Part shown: one piece after another, positions 1 through 6,048 of the stretch
Layout: each line of letters starts with the position of its first letter
Position numbering within the stretch: position 1 is the first letter of the stretch
Assembly (NCBI GenBank): GCA_002501605.1
Contig: DANW01000036.1
Location: 471 to 8,993 of the forward strand
Direction: 5' to 3'
DNA: 8,523 nucleotides
DNA from: Euryarchaeota archaeon UBA28
GTDB taxonomy: Archaea; Thermoplasmatota; Poseidoniia; Poseidoniales; Thalassarchaeaceae
Program-made: the position numbers and the translations under genes
The notes under the pieces: model-generated
What the model was told of the DNA's origin: nothing
Databases searched by the model: none
What the model saw: only the letters and a program-made list of their open reading frames with translations

Positions 1-611
1 ACCTCCCCTGCGACTACGTGGTAGAGCAGTATGTCGGTCAAGGCTGCCTTGCCCTCGTCCGTGTCCAGAGCCTCCAGGTCTATCCCAGCGGCTGCGAAAG
101 CATCGTCAGTGGGTGCGAAGACCGTGAATGGGCCGTCCCCCTGCAGAGTTGCGACTAGATCGGCTTGGGTTACTGCAGCTACTAGGGAGGTGTGAATGCC
201 AGTGCCCTGAGCGACTGTTGGAATATCACCCAAATCAGCTGGTGGCATTAGCACCTTGTCAATGACGTGAATGACGCCGTTGGATGCCATTACATCAGCT
301 GAGGTTACCGTTGCATCATTGACCATTACAACTCCATCGGTAACAGTAAACGAGAGATCGTCGCCGTTGAGTGCCTCGGCGTTCATTCCATCGGTAACAG
401 CTGAAGCAGTGACTTCTCCGCTAACTACGTGATAAAGCAATATATCGCTTAGGGTTGAATTTTCTTCTTCTGTGTCGAATGTACTCAAGTCAATCCCCGC
501 GGCGGCAAACGCATCGTCTGTTGGAGCGAAGACCGTGAACGGGCCATCGGCCTGCAGTGCGGAAACGAGTCCGGCATGGGACAAGGCGGCCACTAGGGAG
601 TCATGTACACC
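1..611 (-). repeat. Internal tandem duplication of the FAS1 coding unit, 411 bp period
   Basis: Positions 1-200 align without gaps to 412-611 at an offset of exactly 411 bp (137 codons). For example, the bases at 100-130 and 511-541 are nearly the same, and the ACGTG motifs at 15 and 426 match. The two copies correspond to consecutive FAS1 domains of the minus-strand gene. Third-position differences dominate, so this is an old or actively constrained duplication rather than a recent exact copy. Confidence 0.85.
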
Positions 612-722
612 GGTGTTCTGGGCGTTCGTAGGTATGTCTTGAGTGTCGTCTGCAACCACGACTGGAGAGAGCAAAAGGCTTGCAATTACCAGCACGGTCA
701 AGGTAGCAACTCGGTTATTCAT
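1..722 (-). CDS. Secreted fasciclin (FAS1) tandem-domain protein, 3' end cut off by window edge
   Basis: The frame is open from an ATG at 722-720 to the left edge: 240 complete codons plus two bases, with no stop, so the C-terminus is missing. Residues 1-24 form a signal peptide (MNNR, a hydrophobic run, then a cleavage site around VVVA-DD). Residues about 28-160 and 165 onward are two FAS1 domains. Both carry the family signatures GPFTVFAPTDDAF (residues 60-72 and 197-209) and DILLYHVV (93-100 and 230-237), and the first has the NGVIHVIDKVL ending (148-158). FAS1 domains are known as extracellular adhesion or matrix modules in all domains of life. The protein is therefore probably exported and involved in cell-surface contacts, but no ligand can be named. 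No Shine-Dalgarno lies before the ATG; a TATA-like element 36 bp upstream suggests a short 5' leader. Whether there are more FAS1 copies or a membrane anchor cannot be seen. Confidence 0.93.
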   Translation of the reverse strand, partial: MNNRVATLTVLVIASLLLSPVVVADDTQDIPTNAQNTGVHDSLVAALSHAGLVSALQADGPFTVFAPTDDAFAAAGIDLSTFDTEEENSTLSDILLYHVVSGEVTASAVTDGMNAEALNGDDLSFTVTDGVVMVNDATVTSADVMASNGVIHVIDKVLMPPADLGDIPTVAQGTGIHTSLVAAVTQADLVATLQGDGPFTVFAPTDDAFAAAGIDLEALDTDEGKAALTDILLYHVVAGE

Positions 723-757
723 GAAGGTTGGATTTGGGTATAGGTAATGAAAGAGTG

Positions 758-765
758 TATAAAAT
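758..765 (-). promoter_or_regulatory. TATA-like promoter element for the fasciclin gene
   Basis: On the minus strand the sequence reads ATTTTATA, the best archaeal TATA-box match in the gap, preceded by an A-rich stretch (ACCAA) that could act as the TFB recognition element. Its centre lies about 39 bp upstream of the ATG at 722. A start site about 25 bp downstream of it would give a leader of only some 10-15 nt, which agrees with the lack of a Shine-Dalgarno. The same bases read TATAAAAT on the plus strand, but that would leave top6B with a leader of over 160 nt. Confidence 0.5.
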
Positions 766-781
766 TTGGTTCAAGACATAT

Positions 782-821
782 AACACTGTGTTCACGAACC
801 ATGTTATCGGAAAACAGTGTT
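782..821. repeat. Short inverted repeats in the fasciclin/top6B divergent intergenic region
   Basis: AACACTGT at 782-789 is the exact reverse complement of ACAGTGTT at 814-821. The left arm is itself part of an odd palindrome, AACAC-T-GTGTT (782-792). A second pair, TGGTTC (767-772) and GAACCA (796-801), interleaves with it. These lie just upstream of the fasciclin promoter element and could be a regulator-binding site. They are short, and pairs of this length can arise by chance in AT-rich DNA, so a functional role is only suggested. Confidence 0.25.
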
Positions 822-941
822 GGATGAGAAATCGCCACTTTTCCCACCTGTGTATCAGTATGATTCAATAGGTATCGGTTAGCGGGATACTGTAACCATA
901 AGCAGGCCCCGTTCCATTAGGGTATTGGGAGGACCTGATGG

Positions 942-947
942 GGTGAT
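942..947 (+). promoter_or_regulatory. Shine-Dalgarno site that decides the top6B start
   Basis: GGTGAT sits 4 nt before the ATG at 952 and matches the archaeal anti-SD complement (GGAGGTGATC). The same hexamer precedes top6A with 5 nt spacing, so this ATG is preferred. A second purine-rich match, GGGAGG at 927-932, would instead serve a GTG at 943 in the same frame, giving three extra residues. The more upstream TTG at 925 overlaps that second site and is unlikely to be used. Confidence 0.65.
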
Positions 948-951
948 CCGC

Positions 952-3003
952 ATGAATGAAGCAGAAGAAATTTCAAGCAAACAGAAGCAAGCATCAATAG
1001 GAGAATTTTTTGAGAAAAACAAGCATTTTCTAGGGTTTGATACCCAGCAAAGAGCGATAATTACCGCAGTGAAAGAAGCTGTCGATAACTCGTTAGATGC
1101 CTGCGAGGAGGCTCGCATTCTACCAGATATCAGAGTCGAGCTACGGCGAACTAAATCTGACGAGTTGGAGATGATCTCTCAGGACAACGGTCCTGGGATT
1201 CCGAGAGACTCAATAGAGGGCGTGTTTGGTAAATTCTTACTTGGTTCAAGATTCCATGCCATAAGGCAGACTAGAGGTCAGCAGGGAATCGGAATCACGG
1301 GTGTAGTGATGTACAGCCAATTAACAACTGGATCCAAAACACGTGTTATCTCCAAGGTGAAGAGTGATTCTTCTGCAGTTTTTGTCGACTTGGGGATTGA
1401 CACTAAGAAGAATAAAGCAATTAAGTCCAGCGAGAAGAGAGATATTTGGATTGATGAAAGGACCGGTGTGGAGATTTCTCATGGGCTTAAGATAACAACT
1501 GTCATGAAGGCAAAATACCAAAGAGGCAAGAAATCCGTTTACCAGTATTTGAGAATGACCTCAATTGTGAATCCGCATGCATCGATTTCTCTTGTTGTGA
1601 TGGACAAAGAAGGGGAAATTATCGAGGAAGGAAACTGGGTAAGAACTAGCAATAAATTACCTAGAGTCGTTGAAGAAATCAAACCGCATCCACATGGAAT
1701 TCAGTTGGGGACGCTACAGAGGATGCTAAGAGAGTCCACAGATAGAAGGATGACATCATTCTTGAAGCACAATTTTTCTGGAGTCAGTCCGAGAGCGGCC
1801 AAGGAGATTCTTGGGGCGGCAGATATCGAAGAGGGTCGAACACCAAAGAGAATCAAGCCCGACGAGGCGAAAGCGATGATCACAGCATTCCAGGCTGTGA
1901 AACTTCTCAAGCCACCAATGGACTGCCTATCTCCTATTGAGGATCTTCTCATAAAAAAGGGGCTATCGAAGGCCATTGACTCCCGATTCGCCTCTACTGT
2001 GACTAGGAGCCCGACCGTTAGCCAGGGAAATCCATTCCAAATTGAAGTGGGTCTTGTTTTTGGTGGGGACCTTTCGTCTGAAGGCCCCATCGAGATTCTG
2101 AGATTTGCAAATAGGGTGCCACTGATGTATCAGCAAGGAGGTTGCCTTCTAACGAAGGCTTTGGAGGCGGTGAACTGGAAAAGTTACGGCTTGGATCAGC
2201 CTGGTGGCAGTGGTATCCCCAAGGGGCCAGCGGCTGTATTGGTCCACTTGGCCTCCACAAACGTCCAGTTCACAAGTGAGGCGAAGGAGGCTGTATCATA
2301 CAATGAGGAGGTCTTCGATGAGGTCCGAAAAGCCATGCTTGAGGTCGGAAGAGGATTAAAGAACCATCTAAAGAAGAGCTCGGAGAGAAAAAAGGCCAAA
2401 GAGAAGTTCGAGCTGGTAAATATCATTCTCCCGGAGATTTCCAAAAAGTCATCCGAACTTTTAGGAAGAGAGGAACCAGATTTAGCCCCAGTAATCACTC
2501 AGATCATGAATGCGGTCTTCTTGGAAGAGGAGTTATCTTGGAACAAAGAATCTCGCCTATCCATGTGTTCAGTTACAATACACAATTACACTGCTAGAGC
2601 CAGGGCATACACTATTCTTGCCAAGTGGCCTGAGGGAGAAGACACTTCCATGGCCTTCAATCCGAGAGGGGGAAGAAAGGAGGCAAAGGGCCTCTGGGCC
2701 TGGAGGCTGGACACATTGGATCCGGGGACCTCAACGGTTCTGGAGTTTGGAATATCCGGATTGTCCAAGGGAGATTGGAATGAGACTGACATATTCTTCA
2801 GAGGGAACGGGGAGATAATCGGTGCGACCAGAATGGATGAAGCACTTTTGGACGAGCAACGTAAGGCTGAGGCCTTGGAAGCAGCTGTCGAGGAAGTGCG
2901 TAGATCTTCGGCGCCTTCAGAAGCAATCAAAGAGAGGCCTGTTACGGTCTTCGAACCCGGTGCAAATACTGATTGGTTCGGAATGGAAGGTGATGGGGAA
3001 TGA
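952..3003 (+). CDS. top6B: DNA topoisomerase VI subunit B (type IIB topoisomerase ATPase subunit)
   Basis: This is the ATP-dependent clamp subunit of archaeal topoisomerase VI, which with subunit A passes one DNA duplex through a double-strand break to relax and decatenate DNA in the cytoplasm. From the ATG at 952 the product has 683 residues. The GHKL ATPase fold is clear: the N-box KEAVDNSLDA (41-50, with E42 the likely catalytic base and N46 the metal ligand), DNGPGIP (78-84), and the glycine-rich lid RGQQGIGITG (108-117). An H2TH region follows (roughly 250-310), then the transducer domain (about 315-490), containing RFANRVPLMYQQGG (384-397) with the ATP-contacting basic residue R388. It is longer than the crenarchaeal protein (about 530 residues). 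The extra part, about 535-625, is beta-rich and looks like the Ig-like C-terminal domain known from Methanosarcina, followed by a charged helix (627-651) and an acidic end. The gene overlaps top6A by 4 bp (ATGA). Confidence 0.96.
   Translation: MNEAEEISSKQKQASIGEFFEKNKHFLGFDTQQRAIITAVKEAVDNSLDACEEARILPDIRVELRRTKSDELEMISQDNGPGIPRDSIEGVFGKFLLGSRFHAIRQTRGQQGIGITGVVMYSQLTTGSKTRVISKVKSDSSAVFVDLGIDTKKNKAIKSSEKRDIWIDERTGVEISHGLKITTVMKAKYQRGKKSVYQYLRMTSIVNPHASISLVVMDKEGEIIEEGNWVRTSNKLPRVVEEIKPHPHGIQLGTLQRMLRESTDRRMTSFLKHNFSGVSPRAAKEILGAADIEEGRTPKRIKPDEAKAMITAFQAVKLLKPPMDCLSPIEDLLIKKGLSKAIDSRFASTVTRSPTVSQGNPFQIEVGLVFGGDLSSEGPIEILRFANRVPLMYQQGGCLLTKALEAVNWKSYGLDQPGGSGIPKGPAAVLVHLASTNVQFTSEAKEAVSYNEEVFDEVRKAMLEVGRGLKNHLKKSSERKKAKEKFELVNIILPEISKKSSELLGREEPDLAPVITQIMNAVFLEEELSWNKESRLSMCSVTIHNYTARARAYTILAKWPEGEDTSMAFNPRGGRKEAKGLWAWRLDTLDPGTSTVLEFGISGLSKGDWNETDIFFRGNGEIIGATRMDEALLDEQRKAEALEAAVEEVRRSSAPSEAIKERPVTVFEPGANTDWFGMEGDGE
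2989..2994 (+). promoter_or_regulatory. Shine-Dalgarno site of top6A, inside the end of top6B
   Basis: GGTGAT lies 5 nt before the ATG at 3000, within the last codons of top6B. With the ATGA stop/start overlap, this supports reinitiation or coupled translation of the two subunits. Confidence 0.65.
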
Positions 3004-4106
3004 GCGAGGCGCCCAGAAAAAACAGGAAGCAAGTAGTGGAGGCATTGCACGAAGTCGCTGCTGAGATGCACAATAGAATGCAAAGGGGGGACCCCCCTAG
3101 AATGATTCTTCCAGTGAGGAGCAAGACAAATATTTCATTCGACAACAAATTAGGGGTATTCAAGTACGGGAAGAACAAAACTGTTAGAGATGCTACAAAG
3201 CTGGGATCCGCCAGACAACTCCTACGCACATTGCACATCACAGAGTTTATTGAAGAGATGATCGACAGCGAAAAATCTTCAACCCTTAGAGAGATGTATT
3301 ACATTTCTGAGGGATGGGGAAACGGGAAATTTGGATCCCAGAATGAGAGCAATAACCTAGCCGAGGACCTCGAGATTGTAACGAAGTGTCTGAGGGAGGA
3401 CTTCAAGCTCAGGCCTGAGGAAGATGGTGCTAGAATAATCGGCAATATTACTGTTGAAGAGAGGAATCGAAGAGGGGAATGGATGAGGATAAACTGCAGG
3501 GATGATGTTGGAGATTCGGGATATGGCGTCCCTTACAACGTCGAAGAGGAGAAGCTGAAGCTGGTAGACGAGGATATTGACTTCGTGATGGCCATAGAGA
3601 CGGGAGGGATGTTTGATCGTCTTATCGAAAATGGATTTGACGAGGAGGCAAGGTGTGCACTGATTCACTTGAAGGGCCAACCTGCTAGGTCCACGAGAAG
3701 AATAATCAGGAGAATTAGTGACGAGTGGAAGAAGCCGGTTGTTGTATTTGCTGATTGCGATCCCTGGTCTTTTAGGATTTACGCCAGTATCGCTTACGGG
3801 GCTATCAAGACTGCTCACATCTCGGAATATCTCGCAACAAAGGAGGCGACATATCTGGGAATAACAGCGGATGACATTCTGGCCTATGACCTTCCAAGTG
3901 ATGACTTGACGAAGCAAGACATTGGGGCACTGGAAGCAGAGTTGAGTGATCCCCGGTTCAACACTGGATGGTGGCAGGAGCAAATCAAACTGATGCAGGA
4001 ACTAGGTAAGAAGGCTGAGCAGCAGTCCTTAGCCAAATATGGCTTGGATTTCGTCACAGACACCTACCTTCCCGAGAAATTGGATACCATTGGATTAGGA
4101 TACTGA
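3000..4106 (+). CDS. top6A: DNA topoisomerase VI subunit A (Spo11-like DNA-cleaving subunit)
   Basis: This is the catalytic subunit of topoisomerase VI. It makes a transient double-strand break with two-base 5' overhangs through a tyrosine covalently joined to DNA, and is the archaeal homologue of eukaryotic Spo11. The product has 368 residues, normal for the family. The winged-helix (5Y-CAP) domain holds TLREMYYISEGW (95-106), with Y101 the likely nucleophile, followed by AEDLEIVTKCLREDFKLRPE (121-140). The Toprim domain has E200 in AIETGGMFDRL and the DxD pair D252/D254 in ADCDPWSFRIY, the expected magnesium ligands, with the conserved GQPARSTRR (226-234) between them. All key residues are present, so the enzyme should be active. 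The start ATG overlaps the top6B stop as ATGA, and GGTGAT (2989-2994) lies 5 nt upstream, so translation is probably coupled to top6B. A G6/C6 palindrome occurs at codons 29-33. Confidence 0.97.
   Translation: MSEAPRKNRKQVVEALHEVAAEMHNRMQRGDPPRMILPVRSKTNISFDNKLGVFKYGKNKTVRDATKLGSARQLLRTLHITEFIEEMIDSEKSSTLREMYYISEGWGNGKFGSQNESNNLAEDLEIVTKCLREDFKLRPEEDGARIIGNITVEERNRRGEWMRINCRDDVGDSGYGVPYNVEEEKLKLVDEDIDFVMAIETGGMFDRLIENGFDEEARCALIHLKGQPARSTRRIIRRISDEWKKPVVVFADCDPWSFRIYASIAYGAIKTAHISEYLATKEATYLGITADDILAYDLPSDDLTKQDIGALEAELSDPRFNTGWWQEQIKLMQELGKKAEQQSLAKYGLDFVTDTYLPEKLDTIGLGY
3084..3098. repeat. Perfect 15-bp G/C palindrome in the 5' part of top6A
   Basis: The bases read A, six G, A, six C, T: seven-base arms around a single A. 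As RNA or single-stranded DNA this can fold into a six-base-pair stem with a GAC triloop. It encodes Arg-Gly-Asp-Pro-Pro (residues 29-33) in frame, so it is compatible with the protein. Whether it has a regulatory role is unknown. Confidence 0.6.
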
Positions 4107-4122
4107 TAACGAATACTGAAAG

Positions 4123-4129
4123 GGTGGAG
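4123..4129 (+). promoter_or_regulatory. Shine-Dalgarno-like site before the exported protein gene
   Basis: GGTGGAG lies in the 37 bp between the top6A stop and the next gene. It is 14 nt from the ATG at 4144, longer than ideal, and 29 nt from the ATG at 4159, so it favours the first ATG. No clear TATA element fits in this gap, which suggests read-through from the top6 genes. Confidence 0.4.
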
Positions 4130-4143
4130 CCCGTGCTAGCCAC

Positions 4144-4917
4144 ATGGCGCGGGGCATCATGAAGTTTGCAAAGATTCTCTCAGCGTTGTCATTCTTCCTT
4201 CTTCTGATGGGTACTGTAGCTTGGAGTTCAGCATCGGATGAGAGTGAGAAGTATCTTGATCCTTCTCAGTTCAATGAAGCTGTGATTGGCCCGGGAGAGA
4301 GTATCGTTGTAAATATCTCTTCTACTTCTTTTCTGGGTCAACGGGAATACCTAGCGATGAGAATTGTCGAGGACAGCGATCCGTTACCCGAAGTTAGGTT
4401 GACTCTAGGACCTGATGAGTGTCGTTCGGACGATCCGAGTATCATACACATTGACAGGCAGTTGAATCCAGATAGTCCCAAATTCCGAGTTGTCCGAGTT
4501 TTCTTACCCAATGAGACAGGTGACTATACCCTGTACAACGATGCTGAGAGTGGTGACCTTTGGCTGGTCGATGACTTCAGATCACAGACTAGAATATTCC
4601 AAGAAAACCCTATCTCAATAGTTGTTATGATTGGTGGCTGTTGCATAGGAGGTCCAGTGGGATTAGTAGCGTTGTGTCTAGCTATAATTGGATGGAGGCA
4701 GAATGAGTCTCAGGAGTCAATCTTAGTCCGGCCAAAGGATCCATTGATGACCACTTCTGATTTGTATTGGGAATATCAGAAATCACAGGCTGAAGTCGAG
4801 TCGCGCCAGACTACACCAGATCCTTTCCTTGGGGTGAATGGAGCTGATTATTCGGATGTAGCAGATGACGTGAATCCGCCCGCTGATGAAAACTGGGAGA
4901 ACTGGGATAACGGATGA
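4144..4917 (+). CDS. Exported single-TM protein of unknown function
   Basis: I do not recognise a family. The 257-residue product begins with a basic residue cluster and a hydrophobic signal peptide (about 7-28, ending near WSSA-SD). A beta-rich extracellular domain follows (about 32-150) with potential N-glycosylation sites at NIS (57) and NET (123). It resembles small archaeal beta-sandwich modules in texture only, for example GPGESIVVNIS (49-59) and NETGDYTLYN (123-132). A membrane segment at 157-184 contains the unusual GGCCIGGPVG. The tail (185-257) is hydrophilic and probably cytoplasmic, ending in an acidic, tryptophan-containing stretch, ENWENWDNG (249-257). An alternative start at 4159 (MKFAK) would give a more typical signal peptide but has a weaker ribosome site. 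The gene follows top6A by 37 bp and may share its transcript, although nothing in the protein suggests a role with DNA. Confidence 0.82.
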   Translation: MARGIMKFAKILSALSFFLLLMGTVAWSSASDESEKYLDPSQFNEAVIGPGESIVVNISSTSFLGQREYLAMRIVEDSDPLPEVRLTLGPDECRSDDPSIIHIDRQLNPDSPKFRVVRVFLPNETGDYTLYNDAESGDLWLVDDFRSQTRIFQENPISIVVMIGGCCIGGPVGLVALCLAIIGWRQNESQESILVRPKDPLMTTSDLYWEYQKSQAEVESRQTTPDPFLGVNGADYSDVADDVNPPADENWENWDNG

Positions 4918-4925
4918 CAATGGTT

Positions 4926-5222
4926 CTAATCGTCGTTCTTCCCCAGAAAGGTGGAGAAAATTGGGATTATTACCATTAGACACCCAGAAACCATCAATGG
5001 TAAGAAGGCGGATCTTAGACTGTCTCTCAAATTCCTTGCATCCTGACACTGCTCTTCATCGGCTCCTATGATCTCGCCTATTGAGCCAACTGCATCCTCA
5101 CAATCCTCAGATACTCTGCTGTCTATCTCATTGGCTGCAACTAAGGCTCCAAATGATGATAAAATCAACAATATCCCAAGTATCACAACCACTGTCTTAA
5201 TGACTGTCTTCGCCGCTCCCAT
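4926..5222 (-). CDS. Small two-TM membrane protein, uncharacterised
   Basis: This 98-residue protein is of no family I recognise. It has two hydrophobic segments (about 7-30 and 72-93) flanking an acidic loop of some 40 residues that contains C41 and C59, which could form a disulfide if the loop faces outside. The basic N-terminus (KTVIKT) and the short charged end (GKNDD) would then both face the cytoplasm. Its hydrophobic pattern and sensible ATG make it more convincing than the overlapping plus-strand frames. It converges on the exported-protein gene with 8 bp between stop codons, and diverges from the winged-helix regulator gene across 88 bp. No useful Shine-Dalgarno precedes the ATG (GGTG sits only 2-3 nt away). 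A TATA-like element about 27 bp upstream suggests a leaderless mRNA. Confidence 0.72.
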   Translation of the reverse strand: MGAAKTVIKTVVVILGILLILSSFGALVAANEIDSRVSEDCEDAVGSIGEIIGADEEQCQDARNLRDSLRSAFLPLMVSGCLMVIIPIFSTFLGKNDD

Positions 5223-5243
5223 GACACCACATCTAACACTGAG

Positions 5244-5254
5244 ATATTATACTA
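5244..5254. promoter_or_regulatory. AT-rich TATA-like element in the divergent intergenic region
   Basis: The only strongly AT-rich stretch between the two divergent genes reads ATATTATACTA on the plus strand and TAGTATAATAT on the minus strand. Read leftward, its centre is about 27 bp from the ATG at 5222, the spacing expected for a leaderless archaeal transcript of the small membrane protein. Read rightward, it would start a transcript near 5275 and leave about 35 nt before the regulator ATG at 5311. A run at 5268-5273 (TTTTTA) is an alternative for the regulator. No clear operator palindrome is seen. Confidence 0.4.
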
Positions 5255-5310
5255 TGTTCAGGTTGGGTTTTTAGAAGGGGAGCTATTAGACAACTCCGGG
5301 TTGGTAAGAG

Positions 5311-6048
5311 ATGGTCGACTTCGATGATGCCATGAGTATACTTGAGAATTCCACCAGAAGAGAAATTCTGAAGTTTCTCGTTAAGGAGCCCCATTATCCA
5401 CTTCAGCTTTCTGAGATGCTTGAGGTCAGCCAGCAAGCGGTAATGAAACACCTGAAGGTCCTAGAAGAAGGTGGATTCGTTGAGTCGGATAAGGTTCCTT
5501 CCGAGAAAGGAGGGCCTCCGAAGAAGGTGTACAAGGTTAATCAGTCGTTTTCGCTGAGATTGGATCTAGGTCCTGATTTGTTCCGTTCTGAGTACAGGAA
5601 AATGCCTAGAGGAGGTCCGGTTAGACTCTCAACTAAGCTACCCGAAGAGCTTGATGGGATGATATCTCAGCTTGGTACTAGGAGAAATATCCCGCTGGCG
5701 GAGGGGATGCAGGTTCTATCTGAATTGGACGAATGTCTGGAGAGGATAGACGAGGAGAGGGATGCTGTAATTGCTTTACACCAACATGTGATGAGTAAGG
5801 TTTCACCTAGCCTGAGTGATGGCTTAGATAGCTATGAAGAAAGGCAATTGGCACATGCTCTAATGATACAGCCTAGGAGGCCATTGGACTTGGATGTATT
5901 CGCACACAGTATGCGCATGCAATCAAATGATGCTGAAGAAATGATGAGGACTCTAAGAGAAAGATTGCTCAGAGACCTAGGGGCGAATCATGGCAAGTTC
6001 ATGGCTACGCACAAGAACACCCCCCTGCCTTGGTGGATGGTCAAATAA
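5311..6048 (+). CDS. ArsR-like winged-helix transcriptional regulator
   Basis: The 245-residue product has an N-terminal winged helix-turn-helix (about 4-78). An opening helix carries NSTRREILKFL (13-23), as in archaeal ArsR-like regulators. It is followed by LQLSEMLEVS (31-40), the recognition helix QQAVMKHLKVLEEGGFV (41-57), and a wing with GGPPKKVYKV (67-76). This arrangement matches a group of archaeal predicted regulators with a GPPKKYY-type wing (I believe COG1777, unverified). The C-terminal part (about 105-245) has no metal-binding cysteine set. Its segment at 177-222 has the helix spacing of a possible second, degenerate helix-turn-helix. The effector is unknown. The ATG at 5311 is preceded by only a weak purine run (GGTAAGAG). 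The stop codon directly abuts the stop of the convergent surface-protein gene. It could regulate the divergent small membrane protein or itself; this is inference. Confidence 0.88.
   Translation: MVDFDDAMSILENSTRREILKFLVKEPHYPLQLSEMLEVSQQAVMKHLKVLEEGGFVESDKVPSEKGGPPKKVYKVNQSFSLRLDLGPDLFRSEYRKMPRGGPVRLSTKLPEELDGMISQLGTRRNIPLAEGMQVLSELDECLERIDEERDAVIALHQHVMSKVSPSLSDGLDSYEERQLAHALMIQPRRPLDLDVFAHSMRMQSNDAEEMMRTLRERLLRDLGANHGKFMATHKNTPLPWWMVK

Noticed and set aside
852..892. Small inverted repeats (GTATC/GATAC, CAGTAT/ATACTG) upstream of top6B
   Set aside because: The arms are only 5-6 bp with no GC-rich stem and no matching position relative to a promoter; chance is an adequate explanation.
2113..2118. 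Arginine (R388) in Top6B where the Sulfolobus enzyme has the ATP-contacting lysine (K427)
   Set aside because: As far as I recall, euryarchaeal Top6B proteins commonly have ANRVPL here, so this is a normal family variant and not a defect.
2586..3083. A 165-residue minus-strand open frame across the top6B/top6A junction
   Set aside because: It is antisense to two genes with clear family motifs; its composition (Ser/Pro-rich) is typical of a frame shadow.
3753..3764. DCDPWSF in place of the better-known DxDPYG in the Top6A Toprim domain
   Set aside because: Both metal-binding aspartates are present, and DxDPWS is, to my memory, usual in euryarchaeal Top6A; no loss of activity is implied.
3357..3983. 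A 208-residue open frame on the minus strand opposite top6A
   Set aside because: It lies wholly inside the strongly conserved top6A gene, its translation has no domain character, and no promoter or ribosome site supports it.
5264..5273. T-run after GGTTGGG as a possible transcription terminator
   Set aside because: No gene ends just upstream on the plus strand, since both neighbours diverge from here; the run is more likely part of promoter DNA.
5068..5274. A plus-strand open frame opposite the small membrane protein
   Set aside because: It mirrors the minus-strand gene, which has a better hydrophobic pattern, a fitting promoter distance and tidy spacing to its neighbours.
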